A stretch of DNA of 64,000 nt from Paenibacillus sp. XY044 (GTDB lineage Bacteria; Bacillota; Bacilli; Paenibacillales; Paenibacillaceae), in contig NZ_NQMO01000001.1 of NCBI RefSeq assembly GCF_002257645.1, positions 1,164,065-1,228,064 of the forward strand, written 5' to 3'. This document shows, piece by piece, positions 35,749 through 45,127 of this stretch. Made by a program: the position numbers and the translations under genes. The notes beneath the pieces were generated by a model. The model worked only from the letters and a program-made list of their open reading frames with translations, did not search any database and was not told the DNA's origin. The first letter of the stretch is position 1; each line of letters starts with the position of its first letter.

Positions 35749-35806
35749 GTGGCTTATAAGTGACCGCTAAGTGGTCCGAATGTTTGTCTTAATAAAAGAG
35801 TAATTG

Positions 35807-35844
35807 GCATTCATTTCAACCTTCAAGTGCGATGAAATGAATGC
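35807..35844. promoter_or_regulatory. Perfect 12-bp inverted repeat, probable GntR operator
   Basis: GCATTCATTTCA (35807-35818), 14 bases, TGAAATGAATGC (35833-35844), ending 21 bases before the GntR start codon. Single arms recur at 6807-6818 and 33103-33114. Autoregulation by the GntR protein is likely. Confidence 0.65.
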
Positions 35845-35865
35845 AAGGAGAAAGAGGTAACCGTA

Positions 35866-36540
35866 ATGTCGACAGAGCAGAAAATCAAAGGTTCCACCAG
35901 GGCCTATTCCTATAACCTGTTAAGGGAAAGAATTCTTCATTTGGAGCTGGAGCCCGGCACCAAAATTTCGGAGAAGGAAATTGCGGACGAGCTGAACGTC
36001 AGCAGAACGCCTGTCAGGGAAGCGTTCATGAAGCTTGCTGAAGAGGAACTGCTGGATATCATCCCGCAGAGCGGCACCATTGTGTCCCGCATCAACCTGA
36101 AGCATGTGGAGGAAGGCCGGTTTATCCGCGAGAAGCTGGAAAAGGAAATCGTGGCGCTGGCCTGCGACCAATTGGATGAAGATGCCCGGTTCAGCATTGA
36201 AGCCAACATTGCAATGCAGGATGTATGCGCCGGACAGAACAATTTTTACAGACTGTTTGAGCTGGATGAAGAGTACCATCAGATCCTGTTCGACGCTACG
36301 GGCAAACAACGGACTTGGAAAATGCTGCAGCAGCTGAACATTCATTTTAACAGGCTGCGGCTGCTGCGGCTCTCCAAAGATTCCAACTGGGAAAATATTA
36401 TTCGTCAGCATAAGGAGATCTATCAGCTGATCATTCAGCAGGAGAAAGCAAATGCGATGAAGGTGATGGAGCAGCATCTCCGCCTAGTCGTCGTGGAGCA
36501 GGACTTTTTAAAAGAGAAATATCCGCATTATTTCATATAA
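35866..36540 (+). CDS. GntR-family regulator, FadR/FCD subgroup
   Basis: A 224-aa regulator. The winged helix reads [20 protein letters not shown] near residue 38, and is followed by an all-helical FCD domain ([16 protein letters not shown]) that in this family binds metals and organic acids, often uronate intermediates. AGAGGT precedes the ATG. It lies directly before the alpha-glucuronidase gene (26-base gap) and after the inverted repeat. It probably controls the glucuronide genes in response to a uronate. Confidence 0.9.
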   Translation: MSTEQKIKGSTRAYSYNLLRERILHLELEPGTKISEKEIADELNVSRTPVREAFMKLAEEELLDIIPQSGTIVSRINLKHVEEGRFIREKLEKEIVALACDQLDEDARFSIEANIAMQDVCAGQNNFYRLFELDEEYHQILFDATGKQRTWKMLQQLNIHFNRLRLLRLSKDSNWENIIRQHKEIYQLIIQQEKANAMKVMEQHLRLVVVEQDFLKEKYPHYFI

Positions 36541-36560
36541 AGAACAGCAGGAGGGACGAG

Positions 36561-38642
36561 ATGCTTATGGCACAAGAGGCAAGGCTTCCATACTCGTCAG
36601 CGGATCAGGGCTGGCTTAGCTATACGAAAAATGCATCACTCGGCGGGATGAAGGAACTGACCCAAATCGCGGTATATGGCGATTCGGATGTGATAGATTC
36701 CGCGCTCACCGAACTCACGCACGGCATTCGTGAAATGACCGGCACCCTCCCCGCGATAGTGTCAGACCCGGAACGGCGGGCGTCAAACCTGATTCGGCTT
36801 GCTCTATTGGACGAGATCGGTTTACAGGAGGACTGGATGAATGCAGCGCGAATCAAGGAACTGGGGGATGAAGGGTATACCGTCCGGCTTCACTCCGAGA
36901 ACGGCGGAAACTCGCTTTATGTGATTGCGAATACGGACAAGGGCCTCTTGTACGGCACATTCCATCTGCTGCGGATCCTGCGGACCGGGCAAGAATTGAA
37001 CCGTTTAGATGTGACGGACAGCCCGCGAAATCCGCTGCGCATGATGAACCATTGGGACAATATGGACGGTTCCATTGAGCGGGGGTATGCCGGCCGGTCG
37101 ATTTTTTTTCAGAATAACCGCTTTGTGGATGATAAGTCCCGGATCCGGGACTATGCCAGGCTGATGGCGTCCATCGGCGTGAACGGCATCGCGATTAATA
37201 ATGTCAATGTTCACCGCACGGAAACGCAGCTAATTACAGAGCCGTTTCTGCCGGATGTGGCGAACGTGGCGGACATTTTCCGCCGCTACGGCATTCGATT
37301 GTTTCTCAGCATCAACTATGCAAGTCCCATCGAGCTGGGGGGACTGGATACGGCTGATCCGCTGGATTCCCGCGTAGGTGATTGGTGGAAGGAAAAAGCA
37401 AAGGAAATTTATGGCTATATTCCGGATTTCGGGGGATTTGTCGTCAAAGCGGATTCGGAGCACCGGCCGGGGCCGTTTACATATGACCGTACGCATGCGG
37501 ACGGTTCGAACATGCTGGCGGAAGCGCTGGAGCCGTTCGGCGGGCTTGTCATTTGGAGATGCTTCGTGTACAACTGCCTGCAGGACTGGAGAGACCGCTC
37601 AACGGACCGGGCCCGCGCGGCGTATGACCATTTTAAGCCGTTGGATGGGCAGTTCAAAGACAATGTCATTCTCCAAATCAAGAACGGGCCGATGGATTTT
37701 CAGGTCCGTGAAGCGGTATCCCCGCTTCTTGGAGCGATGACCGGCACGAATCAGATGCTGGAGTTTCAGATCACGCAGGAGTATACGGGGCAGCAGAAGC
37801 ATCTGTGCTATCTCATTCCCCAGTGGAAGGAAATTCTGGACTTTGACACGTTCGCCCAAGGTCAAGGCACCGAGGTCAAGAAAGTGGTCTCTGGGGGAAT
37901 ATATCCGTACCGTGCCTCCGGAATTGCTGCAGTGATCAACGTGGGCGACGACCACAACTGGACCGGACATACGCTGGCGCAAGCCAATCTTTACGGCTAC
38001 GGACGCCTCGCCTGGAATCCGGATCTGACTGAAGTGGATATCACAGACGAGTGGATTTCTCTGACTTTTGGCGGGGAATCCTTGGTTTCCGAAGAAGTGA
38101 AGTCCATGCTGGCAGACTCCTGGCACATCTATGAGAGCTACACGTCACCGCTTGGCGTCGGCTGGATGGTTAATCCGGGTCATCACTACGGACCGAATGT
38201 CGACGGTTATGAGTATTCGGTGTGGGGGACGTACCATTTTGCCGATTGCCACGGCATTGGTGTGAACCGGACGATCCAGGACGGGACCGGCTACGTCTCC
38301 CAATACTTCCCTGAAAATGCACAGCGTTATGAATCGCTGGAATCTTGTCCGGATGAGCTGCTGCTGTTCTTCCATCATGTTCCTTACAGCCATGTGCTCC
38401 ATTCCGGCAAGACCGTGATCCAGCATATCTACGACACCCATTATAACGGGGTGGAAGGCGTGGAGCAGCTGATCGGGTGTTGGCAGAAGCTGGAGAACTA
38501 CATCGATGAACGCCGCTACCGGAATGTCCTGGAGCGGCTGCATATCCAACTGGAGCATGCCAAGGAATGGCGGGATGTCATCAATACGTATTTTTACCGT
38601 AAATCCGGTATCCCGGACGCATCCGGCCGAACCATCTATTAG
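36561..38642 (+). CDS. aguA: GH67 alpha-glucuronidase
   Basis: Removes 4-O-methyl-glucuronic acid from aldouronates derived from glucuronoxylan. It has 693 aa with no signal peptide, so it acts inside the cell on imported oligomers. The GH67 core is clear: [16 protein letters not shown], with the general-acid Glu; [44 protein letters not shown], with catalytic Asp and Glu; and [28 protein letters not shown] is six bases before ATG 36561. It is followed by a GH2 gene after 42 bases. Confidence 0.95.
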   Translation: MLMAQEARLPYSSADQGWLSYTKNASLGGMKELTQIAVYGDSDVIDSALTELTHGIREMTGTLPAIVSDPERRASNLIRLALLDEIGLQEDWMNAARIKELGDEGYTVRLHSENGGNSLYVIANTDKGLLYGTFHLLRILRTGQELNRLDVTDSPRNPLRMMNHWDNMDGSIERGYAGRSIFFQNNRFVDDKSRIRDYARLMASIGVNGIAINNVNVHRTETQLITEPFLPDVANVADIFRRYGIRLFLSINYASPIELGGLDTADPLDSRVGDWWKEKAKEIYGYIPDFGGFVVKADSEHRPGPFTYDRTHADGSNMLAEALEPFGGLVIWRCFVYNCLQDWRDRSTDRARAAYDHFKPLDGQFKDNVILQIKNGPMDFQVREAVSPLLGAMTGTNQMLEFQITQEYTGQQKHLCYLIPQWKEILDFDTFAQGQGTEVKKVVSGGIYPYRASGIAAVINVGDDHNWTGHTLAQANLYGYGRLAWNPDLTEVDITDEWISLTFGGESLVSEEVKSMLADSWHIYESYTSPLGVGWMVNPGHHYGPNVDGYEYSVWGTYHFADCHGIGVNRTIQDGTGYVSQYFPENAQRYESLESCPDELLLFFHHVPYSHVLHSGKTVIQHIYDTHYNGVEGVEQLIGCWQKLENYIDERRYRNVLERLHIQLEHAKEWRDVINTYFYRKSGIPDASGRTIY

Positions 38643-38684
38643 TCATTCAACCATCATCCTTACGGGAGAGCAGGAGGTAGGCTT

Positions 38685-41054
38685 ATGACAGAACTGACAA
38701 TGGAAGCGGATACCCGCAGCAGGAAAATGACCTCGTTTAATACGGGGTGGTTGTTCGCCTTGGGGAATTATGCCGGCGCCCAGCAGCCGGATTTTAAAGA
38801 TCAGACGTGGCGGAAGCTTCAGGTTCCGCATGACTGGAGCATTGAGCAGAAAGTGGATCCCGACATGGAATTTGGCGGCATGCAGGCTTACCTGCCGCGA
38901 TGGAACGTCGGATGGTACAGAAAGCATTTTCATATCAAGCCGGCGTCCGCCAACGAGCGCGTCTATATCCAGTTTGATGGCGTTCACCATAACAGCGAGG
39001 TATGGATCAACGGTCATTTCGTTGGCAAGCGCCCGTACGGATATATTAGCTTCCAATATGATCTGACACCTTATCTGAAATGGGATCAGGACAATGTGAT
39101 CGCGGTGAAAGTAGATAATACGCCGATACCTTCCGATCGATGGTATTCGGGCTCGGGTATTTACCGCAACGTGTGGCTCATTCGTACCCATGAACTGCAT
39201 ATCGCAGCCTGGGGCACGTTCTTTACCACGCCTGAGATCCTTTCGAATGAAGCCACGGTCAAGGCGCAAATCCGAGTAAGCCATCATGGCGGAAATCCGG
39301 CGGATTGCACGGTCGTTACTGAGTTCAAGGACAGCCGGGGAATGACGGTAGGAAAGAGCGAGTCACCCGTGACGGTGCCGGCATCGGATGATCTTGTGGT
39401 TGATCAGGAGATCGTGATCCATTCACCGCTACGGTGGTCACCGGAGCAGCCGGAAATGTATTACGCCCGGACAACGATTGTTCGGGACGGAGCCGAAACC
39501 GATGAATATATAACGCCGTTCGGTATCCGGGAAGTCGTTTTGGACCCGAAACGGGGACTTATTCTTAACGGAGTGCCGCTGAAGCTGAAAGGCGTCTGCA
39601 TCCACCACGATCTGGGCTGCCTGGGCGCGGCCTACCATGATCAAGCCATGAAGCGCAGGCTGGAGAAGCTGAAGGAAATGGGCTGCAACGCGATTCGCTT
39701 TGCCCATAACCCGATGGCTTCAGAGCTGCTCGATCTGTGCGACCGAATGGGCTTTCTGGTCATTGATGAAGCGTTTGATAAGTGGAAGTCGCTGTATTAC
39801 GAACACTTGTATGACGATTGGTGGGAGAAGGACCTGGAAGCGATGCTGCTCCAGGACCGGAACCACCCGAGCATTTTCCTGTGGAGCGTGGGCAATGAGG
39901 TTGAGAACCAGGGACAGCCTTCTATGCTGGCCATGCTGAAGCAGCTCACCGATTACTGCCGCAAGCTGGATCCGACCCGTCCCGTTACCTGTGCGCTCGA
40001 ACCTCATAACGTGCCGATTAGCCTGCGCGAAGGTCCGATTGAAGACAAGGTCGAGCATACGAAAAAGATGGCGGAGCTGGTCGACATTCTGGGGCTTAAT
40101 TATCAGGAGCAGTGGTATGAGCAATACCGGGAAGCTATGCCGGATACGCTGATTGTCGGCACCGAGACGTTCCCGTACTACCGTGGGGAAGGGAACCGCG
40201 TGAAAGGTTATCTTCCGGTCAATCCGTGGTTTGATGTTGAGAAGCACGACTATGTGATCGGGCAATTCGTCTGGGCCGGGATCGATTACTTGGGGGAAGC
40301 GTCGTACCCGTATAAAGGATGGGCGTCCGGATTAATCGATACCTGCGCATTCCGCAAACCGATCTCCTATTTGCAGCAAAGCTTATGGTCCGAGGAGCCG
40401 ATGGTTCACATTGCCGTGTTCGATTCGTCTCTAGAGGACGCCGGTGCGCAGTGGACGCTGCACTGGAAATCGCCGGGACTCGCGAGCCATTGGACCTTTC
40501 CCGAGCAGGCGGGCAGATTGATCAGGCTCGTCACGTTCACCAATTGTGAGAGCGTGGAGCTGTTTATCAACGACGAATCGTATGGCGTGCGCAAGCTGTC
40601 GGATTACCCGAATCGCTTCATGGAATGGCATGTACCATACCATACCGGCACCATACGTGCAGTCGGACGTAACGGCGATGCGGTTGTATCCGAGCATACG
40701 ATGAAGACGGCAGGCACACCGTGCCGAATTGTGTTGGACGCCGATCGCTCCGCGTTGAGTGCGAACGGTCGTGACATCGCCCATATTGAAGTCAGAGTCG
40801 TGGATGAGCAGGGGATCATCGTCCCGAATACGGACTTCGAGCTAAGCTTCGACCTCCAAGGCGAAGGCGAGATCATTGGCGTCGATAACGGGGACTTGCG
40901 CGATCACGGGCCTTATAAGGGCAGCCGCAGGGAAACCCGCGGGGGCCGATGCCTTGTGGTCGTCCAATCTGGACCGGAAGCCGGCGAACTGGTAATCCGC
41001 GCAGCTGCGGACGGATTGGCGGAGGGTGAACTGCGGATCAAGGTCGAAGAATAA
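38685..41054 (+). CDS. GH2-family glycosidase (beta-galactosidase/beta-glucuronidase type)
   Basis: A 789-aa retaining glycosidase with no signal peptide. Order: jelly-roll sugar-binding domain (PHDWSIEQ, WYRKHFHI), Ig-like domain, TIM barrel with KGVCIHHDLGCLGAA and AIRFAHNP, the acid/base Glu in LWSVGNEVEN and the nucleophile Glu in VGTETFPYY, then C-terminal beta-sandwich domains (DUF4982-like). Exact sugar specificity cannot be read; neighbours point to a plant heteroglycan or glucuronoside. Ends before a terminator. Confidence 0.9.
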   Translation: MTELTMEADTRSRKMTSFNTGWLFALGNYAGAQQPDFKDQTWRKLQVPHDWSIEQKVDPDMEFGGMQAYLPRWNVGWYRKHFHIKPASANERVYIQFDGVHHNSEVWINGHFVGKRPYGYISFQYDLTPYLKWDQDNVIAVKVDNTPIPSDRWYSGSGIYRNVWLIRTHELHIAAWGTFFTTPEILSNEATVKAQIRVSHHGGNPADCTVVTEFKDSRGMTVGKSESPVTVPASDDLVVDQEIVIHSPLRWSPEQPEMYYARTTIVRDGAETDEYITPFGIREVVLDPKRGLILNGVPLKLKGVCIHHDLGCLGAAYHDQAMKRRLEKLKEMGCNAIRFAHNPMASELLDLCDRMGFLVIDEAFDKWKSLYYEHLYDDWWEKDLEAMLLQDRNHPSIFLWSVGNEVENQGQPSMLAMLKQLTDYCRKLDPTRPVTCALEPHNVPISLREGPIEDKVEHTKKMAELVDILGLNYQEQWYEQYREAMPDTLIVGTETFPYYRGEGNRVKGYLPVNPWFDVEKHDYVIGQFVWAGIDYLGEASYPYKGWASGLIDTCAFRKPISYLQQSLWSEEPMVHIAVFDSSLEDAGAQWTLHWKSPGLASHWTFPEQAGRLIRLVTFTNCESVELFINDESYGVRKLSDYPNRFMEWHVPYHTGTIRAVGRNGDAVVSEHTMKTAGTPCRIVLDADRSALSANGRDIAHIEVRVVDEQGIIVPNTDFELSFDLQGEGEIIGVDNGDLRDHGPYKGSRRETRGGRCLVVVQSGPEAGELVIRAAADGLAEGELRIKVEE

Positions 41055-41117
41055 AATGAACATCGTCTGACGATAAACTTCTTTGAAAAAAATCGATTCT
41101 CAAGATTTATTTCATGT

Positions 41118-41143
41118 AAAAGCCTGGGCTGCAGGCTTTTTTT
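41118..41143 (+). terminator. Terminator of the glycosidase operon
   Basis: AAAGCCTG, GGCTG, CAGGCTTT followed by a T-run. Confidence 0.85.
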
Positions 41144-41311
41144 CTTTTCACGGATAAATACCAGGGGCATCGACGACCGGAACAAATCAGTTGCCGCTCC
41201 CTTAGATTTGAAGGACAAGGTGCATTCCACACTTCGATGAGTACCGAATGAATACGGGGGTATAATGCAAACAGCGCGTATAGCAGATCACATCGATCGG
41301 AGGCAGAAAAT

Positions 41312-42133
41312 ATGGATAGGACGGAACAAAAACGAAAAGGAGCCGCTTTTAAAGAGCTCCATTCGCAGACCTTCGTATTACCCAACGCATGGGATGCGGC
41401 AAGCGCGAAGATTTTCGAGCAATGCGGATTCAAGGCCGTAGGCACGACCAGCGCCGGCATTGCCGCCGCCCATGGTTATGCGGACCGGAACATGCCGTTT
41501 GAAACGATGCTGGCCGCGATTCATGAGATCATTCAGGCCGTGACTATTCCGGTTACCGTGGATATGGAAGACGGATATGGATCGTCGCCTGAAGAAGTCG
41601 CGATGTCGGTAAGACAAGTGATCGAATCAGGCGCAGTAGGGATCAATCTGGAGGACAGCGCGATGAATCCCCAAGCCAGATTGTATGACATCTCGGAACA
41701 GCAGGAGAAAATAGCTGCCATCCGGCGATCCGTGAATCCATTAGGCATTCCAGTTTTTATTAACGCCCGGACGGATCCGTATTGGATTCGTCAAGGGACG
41801 CCGGCCAACATGCTGGAGGAAACGCTGAAACGGGCTAGGGCCTACCAGGAAGCGGGAGCCGACTGCGTCTTTGTGCCAGGCGTTGCGGATATTTCTCCGA
41901 TCCGGACCCTCCGGAGTGAAATCGGCGGTCCGATCAATCTGCTGGCGGGTGCCGGCATGCCGCCGCTTCATGAGCTTAAGTCGCTCGGGATTGAACGAAT
42001 CAGCACCGGCTCCGGCCCTTTTCGTGCCGTGATTTCGCTGCTCAACCGGATCGGCGGCGAAATGCTGGAACACGGCTCGTTTGAGCGAATGACATCGAGC
42101 GTACTCACGTATGATGAATTACTGCAACTCTAG
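41312..42133 (+). CDS. PEP mutase / isocitrate lyase family enzyme
   Basis: A 273-aa TIM-barrel enzyme of the phosphoenolpyruvate-mutase-like group, which includes oxaloacetate decarboxylases and 2-methylisocitrate lyase-like enzymes. Visible: VLPNAWDAASAKIFEQCG, VDMEDGYGSSPEEV with metal-binding acids, GINLEDS and FINARTDPYW. The cysteine-bearing KKCGH loop of true isocitrate lyases is not seen, so a lyase or decarboxylase on a small oxo-acid is more likely. Overlaps the convergent MocR gene by four bases. Confidence 0.82.
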   Translation: MDRTEQKRKGAAFKELHSQTFVLPNAWDAASAKIFEQCGFKAVGTTSAGIAAAHGYADRNMPFETMLAAIHEIIQAVTIPVTVDMEDGYGSSPEEVAMSVRQVIESGAVGINLEDSAMNPQARLYDISEQQEKIAAIRRSVNPLGIPVFINARTDPYWIRQGTPANMLEETLKRARAYQEAGADCVFVPGVADISPIRTLRSEIGGPINLLAGAGMPPLHELKSLGIERISTGSGPFRAVISLLNRIGGEMLEHGSFERMTSSVLTYDELLQL

Positions 42134-43545
42134 CGACGACGCGCATGTTCCTTAAAATACTCCTCTATAAACTGCTGAATACATTGGACGCCCAGGCGAA
42201 TTTCATCGGGTTCCAGATGACCGTAGCCAAGCAGAAGCTTGTCGGTATGCCTTCCTTTCCGCATGCAGTGATGTTCCACCGGCACCGTGCGTATCCGTCT
42301 CTGCCGCGCTTGTGTCCGAAATGACTCATCGAAGGCCATACCGGAAAACTCGACGGCCAAATGAAGCCCTGCCGCATCTCCCCATGGACGCCAGTGTTCT
42401 CCAAAACGGTCCCCCAACGCATCAAGGAGAGCCTGGCGTCGTTCCTTATATAGCTTTTTCATCCTTGCGATATGCCGGTCAAATTTCCGGGTACGCAAAA
42501 ACTCGGCCAGCGCCGCTTGTTCGAAAGGCGGATTCTGCACATCCGTATAGGTGCGCAGCCTTCGCCAGCGGCTTTGAAGCTCGCGGGGAACGAGTACATA
42601 CCCGATCCGGAGCGCGGGAAAGAGAACTTTGCTAAACGTACCGATATAAATGACCCGATCCGGGGCCATCGCATACAGAGGCGTTGCCGGTTCCCCGTAA
42701 TATCTGTATTCGCTGTCATAGTCGTCTTCAATGACGTAACTGCCGCAGCGGCGCGCAAAGCGGATCAGAGCGGCACGCCTTGCTGCAGGCAAAATGCCCC
42801 CAAGAGGAAACTGATGCGACGGTGTAACGTAAATCGGTCCTTGATGATCCATGGATAAGGCATCCGTCTGAAGCCCGTGGGCATCCACGGGTACCGACGT
42901 CACCGTGTAGCCTTTTTGAATAAACGTCTGAATCATTTCGATATTGCAGGGATCTTCGGCCAAAATTTCCGGATGATCCGTGTGCAAAAGGTCTGCGATC
43001 AAGTGAAGCGCCTGCGTGGCGCCGGCGGTAATATAAATATCACGGGCATCAACGGTCAGTCCTTTGCTGCGCAAAAGCCAGGCGGCAATCTCTTCACGCA
43101 GCTGCGCCAAACCTTGAGGGCCGCCATAGCCCAGCAGCTCCAACGGCATTTCGCCCATGGCCTTCTGGGAAACCCGCTGCCATACATATCTCGGGAACTG
43201 GCGCAGATCCGGCTGGCCTGTCCTGAAATCCGCCAGGAATGAAGGAACGGGGTCTGTATCTTGAAGCTGCTGGGCTGAGCTCTGCTTCGCATGATCGAGA
43301 ACCAATCCTCCTGCAACCCGGGTAGGTGCCCCTTGCCGGCTCTCCGCATACCCTTCGACGATCAGCATGTCATACGCTTCATTCACGGTATTCCGTGACA
43401 CGGAAAGCGTCTGGGCCAACTCGCGGGTAGAGGGAAGGGGAGCGCCTGCCTTCAGGGTCCCGTTTATCATTTGATCCCTCAGTCTTTGATAGATTTGGCG
43501 TTTCAAAGAAATGTCCAAGCTCCGGTCCAACTCGATTCCCCACAT
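42130..43545 (-). CDS. MocR/PdxR-type regulator (GntR domain fused to aminotransferase fold)
   Basis: A 471-aa regulator: N-terminal winged helix (PLPSTRELAQTLSVSRNTVN) joined to a class-I aminotransferase-like domain with GYGGPQGLAQLREEIAAWL and the PLP-lysine in IGTFSKVLFPALRIGY. Such proteins sense pyridoxal phosphate or amino compounds and activate a divergent gene. The ATG at 43545 follows GGAGG; the longest frame starts on the TTG preceding that site. The divergent DMT transporter is the probable target. Confidence 0.9.
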   Translation of the reverse strand: MWGIELDRSLDISLKRQIYQRLRDQMINGTLKAGAPLPSTRELAQTLSVSRNTVNEAYDMLIVEGYAESRQGAPTRVAGGLVLDHAKQSSAQQLQDTDPVPSFLADFRTGQPDLRQFPRYVWQRVSQKAMGEMPLELLGYGGPQGLAQLREEIAAWLLRSKGLTVDARDIYITAGATQALHLIADLLHTDHPEILAEDPCNIEMIQTFIQKGYTVTSVPVDAHGLQTDALSMDHQGPIYVTPSHQFPLGGILPAARRAALIRFARRCGSYVIEDDYDSEYRYYGEPATPLYAMAPDRVIYIGTFSKVLFPALRIGYVLVPRELQSRWRRLRTYTDVQNPPFEQAALAEFLRTRKFDRHIARMKKLYKERRQALLDALGDRFGEHWRPWGDAAGLHLAVEFSGMAFDESFRTQARQRRIRTVPVEHHCMRKGRHTDKLLLGYGHLEPDEIRLGVQCIQQFIEEYFKEHARRR

Positions 43546-43555
43546 GGCATCCTCC

Positions 43556-43604
43556 AACTGGTTGGTATGATTTCGGGATGAACTGGTTCTTTTTCGTACC
43601 AGTT
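43556..43604. promoter_or_regulatory. MocR-type operator with repeated AACTGGTT boxes
   Basis: AACTGGTT at 43556-43563 and 43581-43588 (direct repeats 25 bases apart), then ACCAGTT at 43598-43604, inverted. The direct-plus-inverted layout is what GabR/PdxR-type regulators use. Lies between the regulator and the DMT gene. Confidence 0.55.
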
Positions 43605-43669
43605 TGTTCCATTATGATTGTAACAATCATTTGGAAACGAATCTACTGAGCAGGGGATGATGCTTAAGA

Positions 43670-44635
43670 ATGGAACGAATCAAAGGTTATGCTTACCTGT
43701 TATGCGCATTTGGGCTTGCCGGCACTTCTGTCATCGCGGCATCGTTTGTGAGCGGAAGGCTGGGGACGTTTACGATTACTTGCATGGGCCTCTTGTTCTC
43801 ACTGGTTTGTCTGCTGCCGTTCTGTATGGCCAAGCTGCTGAGAACGATCCGTTTACTGCCGCCAAGACAATGGCTGCTGCTGTTCTGCCAGGCCTTGTTT
43901 GGCGTTCTGCTGTTCCGCATGTTTTTGCTCTACGGTCTCAGCCGAACAAGCTCAGTCGAGGCCGGGATTTTAACCGGCGCAACCCCCGCGATCACTGTTT
44001 TTTTGGCCGTGCTGGTCCTGCGTGAAAAGATGAAAGCCATCCACTTTTTAGGCGTCATCGGCACGGTTTGCGGGATTCTGCTGATCCAGGGCGTGTTTAT
44101 GCCGGTGAGCCATTTTTCCAATGATCATATTAGCGGAAACATTCTGGTCCTGTGTGCTGCCGGCTGCGAATCGATGTTTAATATTCTTTCCCGCGCATCG
44201 GCAGTCCCAAGCAGCATAAAGCAAGAGGCTGTTCATCCTGTTGTGCAGACGACGCTCGTCTCCGCGATGGCATGGCTGATCAGCCTGATCCCTTGCTTGG
44301 CGGAACAGCCATTCGCGGCTCTCTCCAGTATGGGATGGCAAGGGTGGCTGGCCTTGGTGTGGTATGGGCCTGTCGTAACCGCTCTGGCGTTTATTTGCTG
44401 GTATGCCGGCATACGGCGCTGCAGCGCCGGAGCCGCAGCCGCTTTCTCGGGCATGATGCCGTTCACTTCCCTGACGCTTTCGGTATGGCTGCTCAAAGAA
44501 CATGCGGGATGGCCGCAATGGGCGGGAGGCCTGCTGGTCATCGCCGGCATGGTCTTGATCGGGAGCGAGCGGGACCTCAAACCTACAGGGCAAAGCAAAA
44601 ACCGCGCAGCTTTACCTAAAAGAAGCGGGACATAA
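43670..44635 (+). CDS. EamA/DMT-family transporter
   Basis: A 321-aa membrane protein with about ten hydrophobic segments and the two EamA repeats typical of drug/metabolite exporters (AYLLCAFGLAGTSVIAASF at the start; GAAAAFSGMMPFTSLTLSVWL in the second repeat). Divergent from the MocR gene across the operator boxes, so export of an amino acid, vitamin or related metabolite under its control is inferred. The 3' end overlaps a small convergent ORF by 20 bases. Confidence 0.87.
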   Translation: MERIKGYAYLLCAFGLAGTSVIAASFVSGRLGTFTITCMGLLFSLVCLLPFCMAKLLRTIRLLPPRQWLLLFCQALFGVLLFRMFLLYGLSRTSSVEAGILTGATPAITVFLAVLVLREKMKAIHFLGVIGTVCGILLIQGVFMPVSHFSNDHISGNILVLCAAGCESMFNILSRASAVPSSIKQEAVHPVVQTTLVSAMAWLISLIPCLAEQPFAALSSMGWQGWLALVWYGPVVTALAFICWYAGIRRCSAGAAAAFSGMMPFTSLTLSVWLLKEHAGWPQWAGGLLVIAGMVLIGSERDLKPTGQSKNRAALPKRSGT

Positions 44636-44759
44636 ACTCATCAATGGCCGTTGTGTCTTCATAGCTGCCGATAATGACGAACAGCAGGAAAGGCACCGCG
44701 ATGACCGCGATCAGCAGGCCTTTGCCGAAGTAGAGGAGGAATCTGGTCAACAAGCTCAT
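44616..44759 (-). CDS. Small single-pass membrane protein, 47 aa
   Basis: Reverse-strand frame from ATG 44759 to TAG 44616, preceded by AAGGGGTGATC. The protein reads MSLLTRFLLYFGKG, then a hydrophobic stretch (LLIAVIAVPFLLFVIIGSY), then a short acidic tail ending FMSRFF. Not recognised. A good ribosome binding site and a clean membrane profile argue it is real; the short length and the overlap with the DMT gene are reasons for caution. Confidence 0.55.
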   Translation of the reverse strand: MSLLTRFLLYFGKGLLIAVIAVPFLLFVIIGSYEDTTAIDEFMSRFF

Positions 44760-44895
44760 ACTTGATCACCCCTTCGAAATTCTTAATATTCTTCAGAGCG
44801 AAATACGGATTCATGACGATTACCGAACCAGCAAAAATAATAACCTGAGCTTGGCGAATGTTTTTCTAAAGAACGGGCCGTGTTTTTAGTGATTG

Positions 44896-44933
44896 AAAAA
44901 AGACTCTGATCAGAATCGCTTCTGATAAGAGTC
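44896..44933 (-). terminator. Minus-strand terminator without an assigned gene
   Basis: A long hairpin of about 13 pairs, GACTCT plus ATCAGAA against TTCTGAT plus AGAGTC, with a T-run when read on the minus strand. A second hairpin, TGCGG/CCGCA, lies just upstream on that strand. No minus-strand ORF precedes it, so it may end a small RNA or be an attenuator for the 47-aa gene. The remainder of the gap 44760-45127 holds the promoter of the next gene. Confidence 0.55.
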
Positions 44934-45059
44934 GGGAGCTGCTGCGGTCTGAAAGCCGCAAAGCTTCTGATTCATTCGTCTTGTTCAATATATGCCTGAA
45001 GGCAGGGTGTAAGAACGGCGCCAGTCGCCGGGACCGGTAAACAGAATATGAAAAGAGGA

Positions 45060-45088
45060 TTGACAGTTTAAAACCTCAGTGATATGTT
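45060..45088 (+). promoter_or_regulatory. Sigma-A promoter of the gamma-glutamyltransferase gene
   Basis: TTGACA (45060-45065), 17-base spacer, TATGTT (45083-45088), about 40 bases before the start codon. Confidence 0.75.
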
Positions 45089-45127
45089 AACCGGCAAAAC
45101 CGAAGAAATTAGGAGGTTGAAGCATTC

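Noticed and set aside
35805..35819. Reading the 15-base identity with 6805-6819 as homology between whole leaders
   Set aside because: The similarity stops outside the 15 bases, and about one such match per window is expected by chance. Only the 12-base word with its extra copies is reported.
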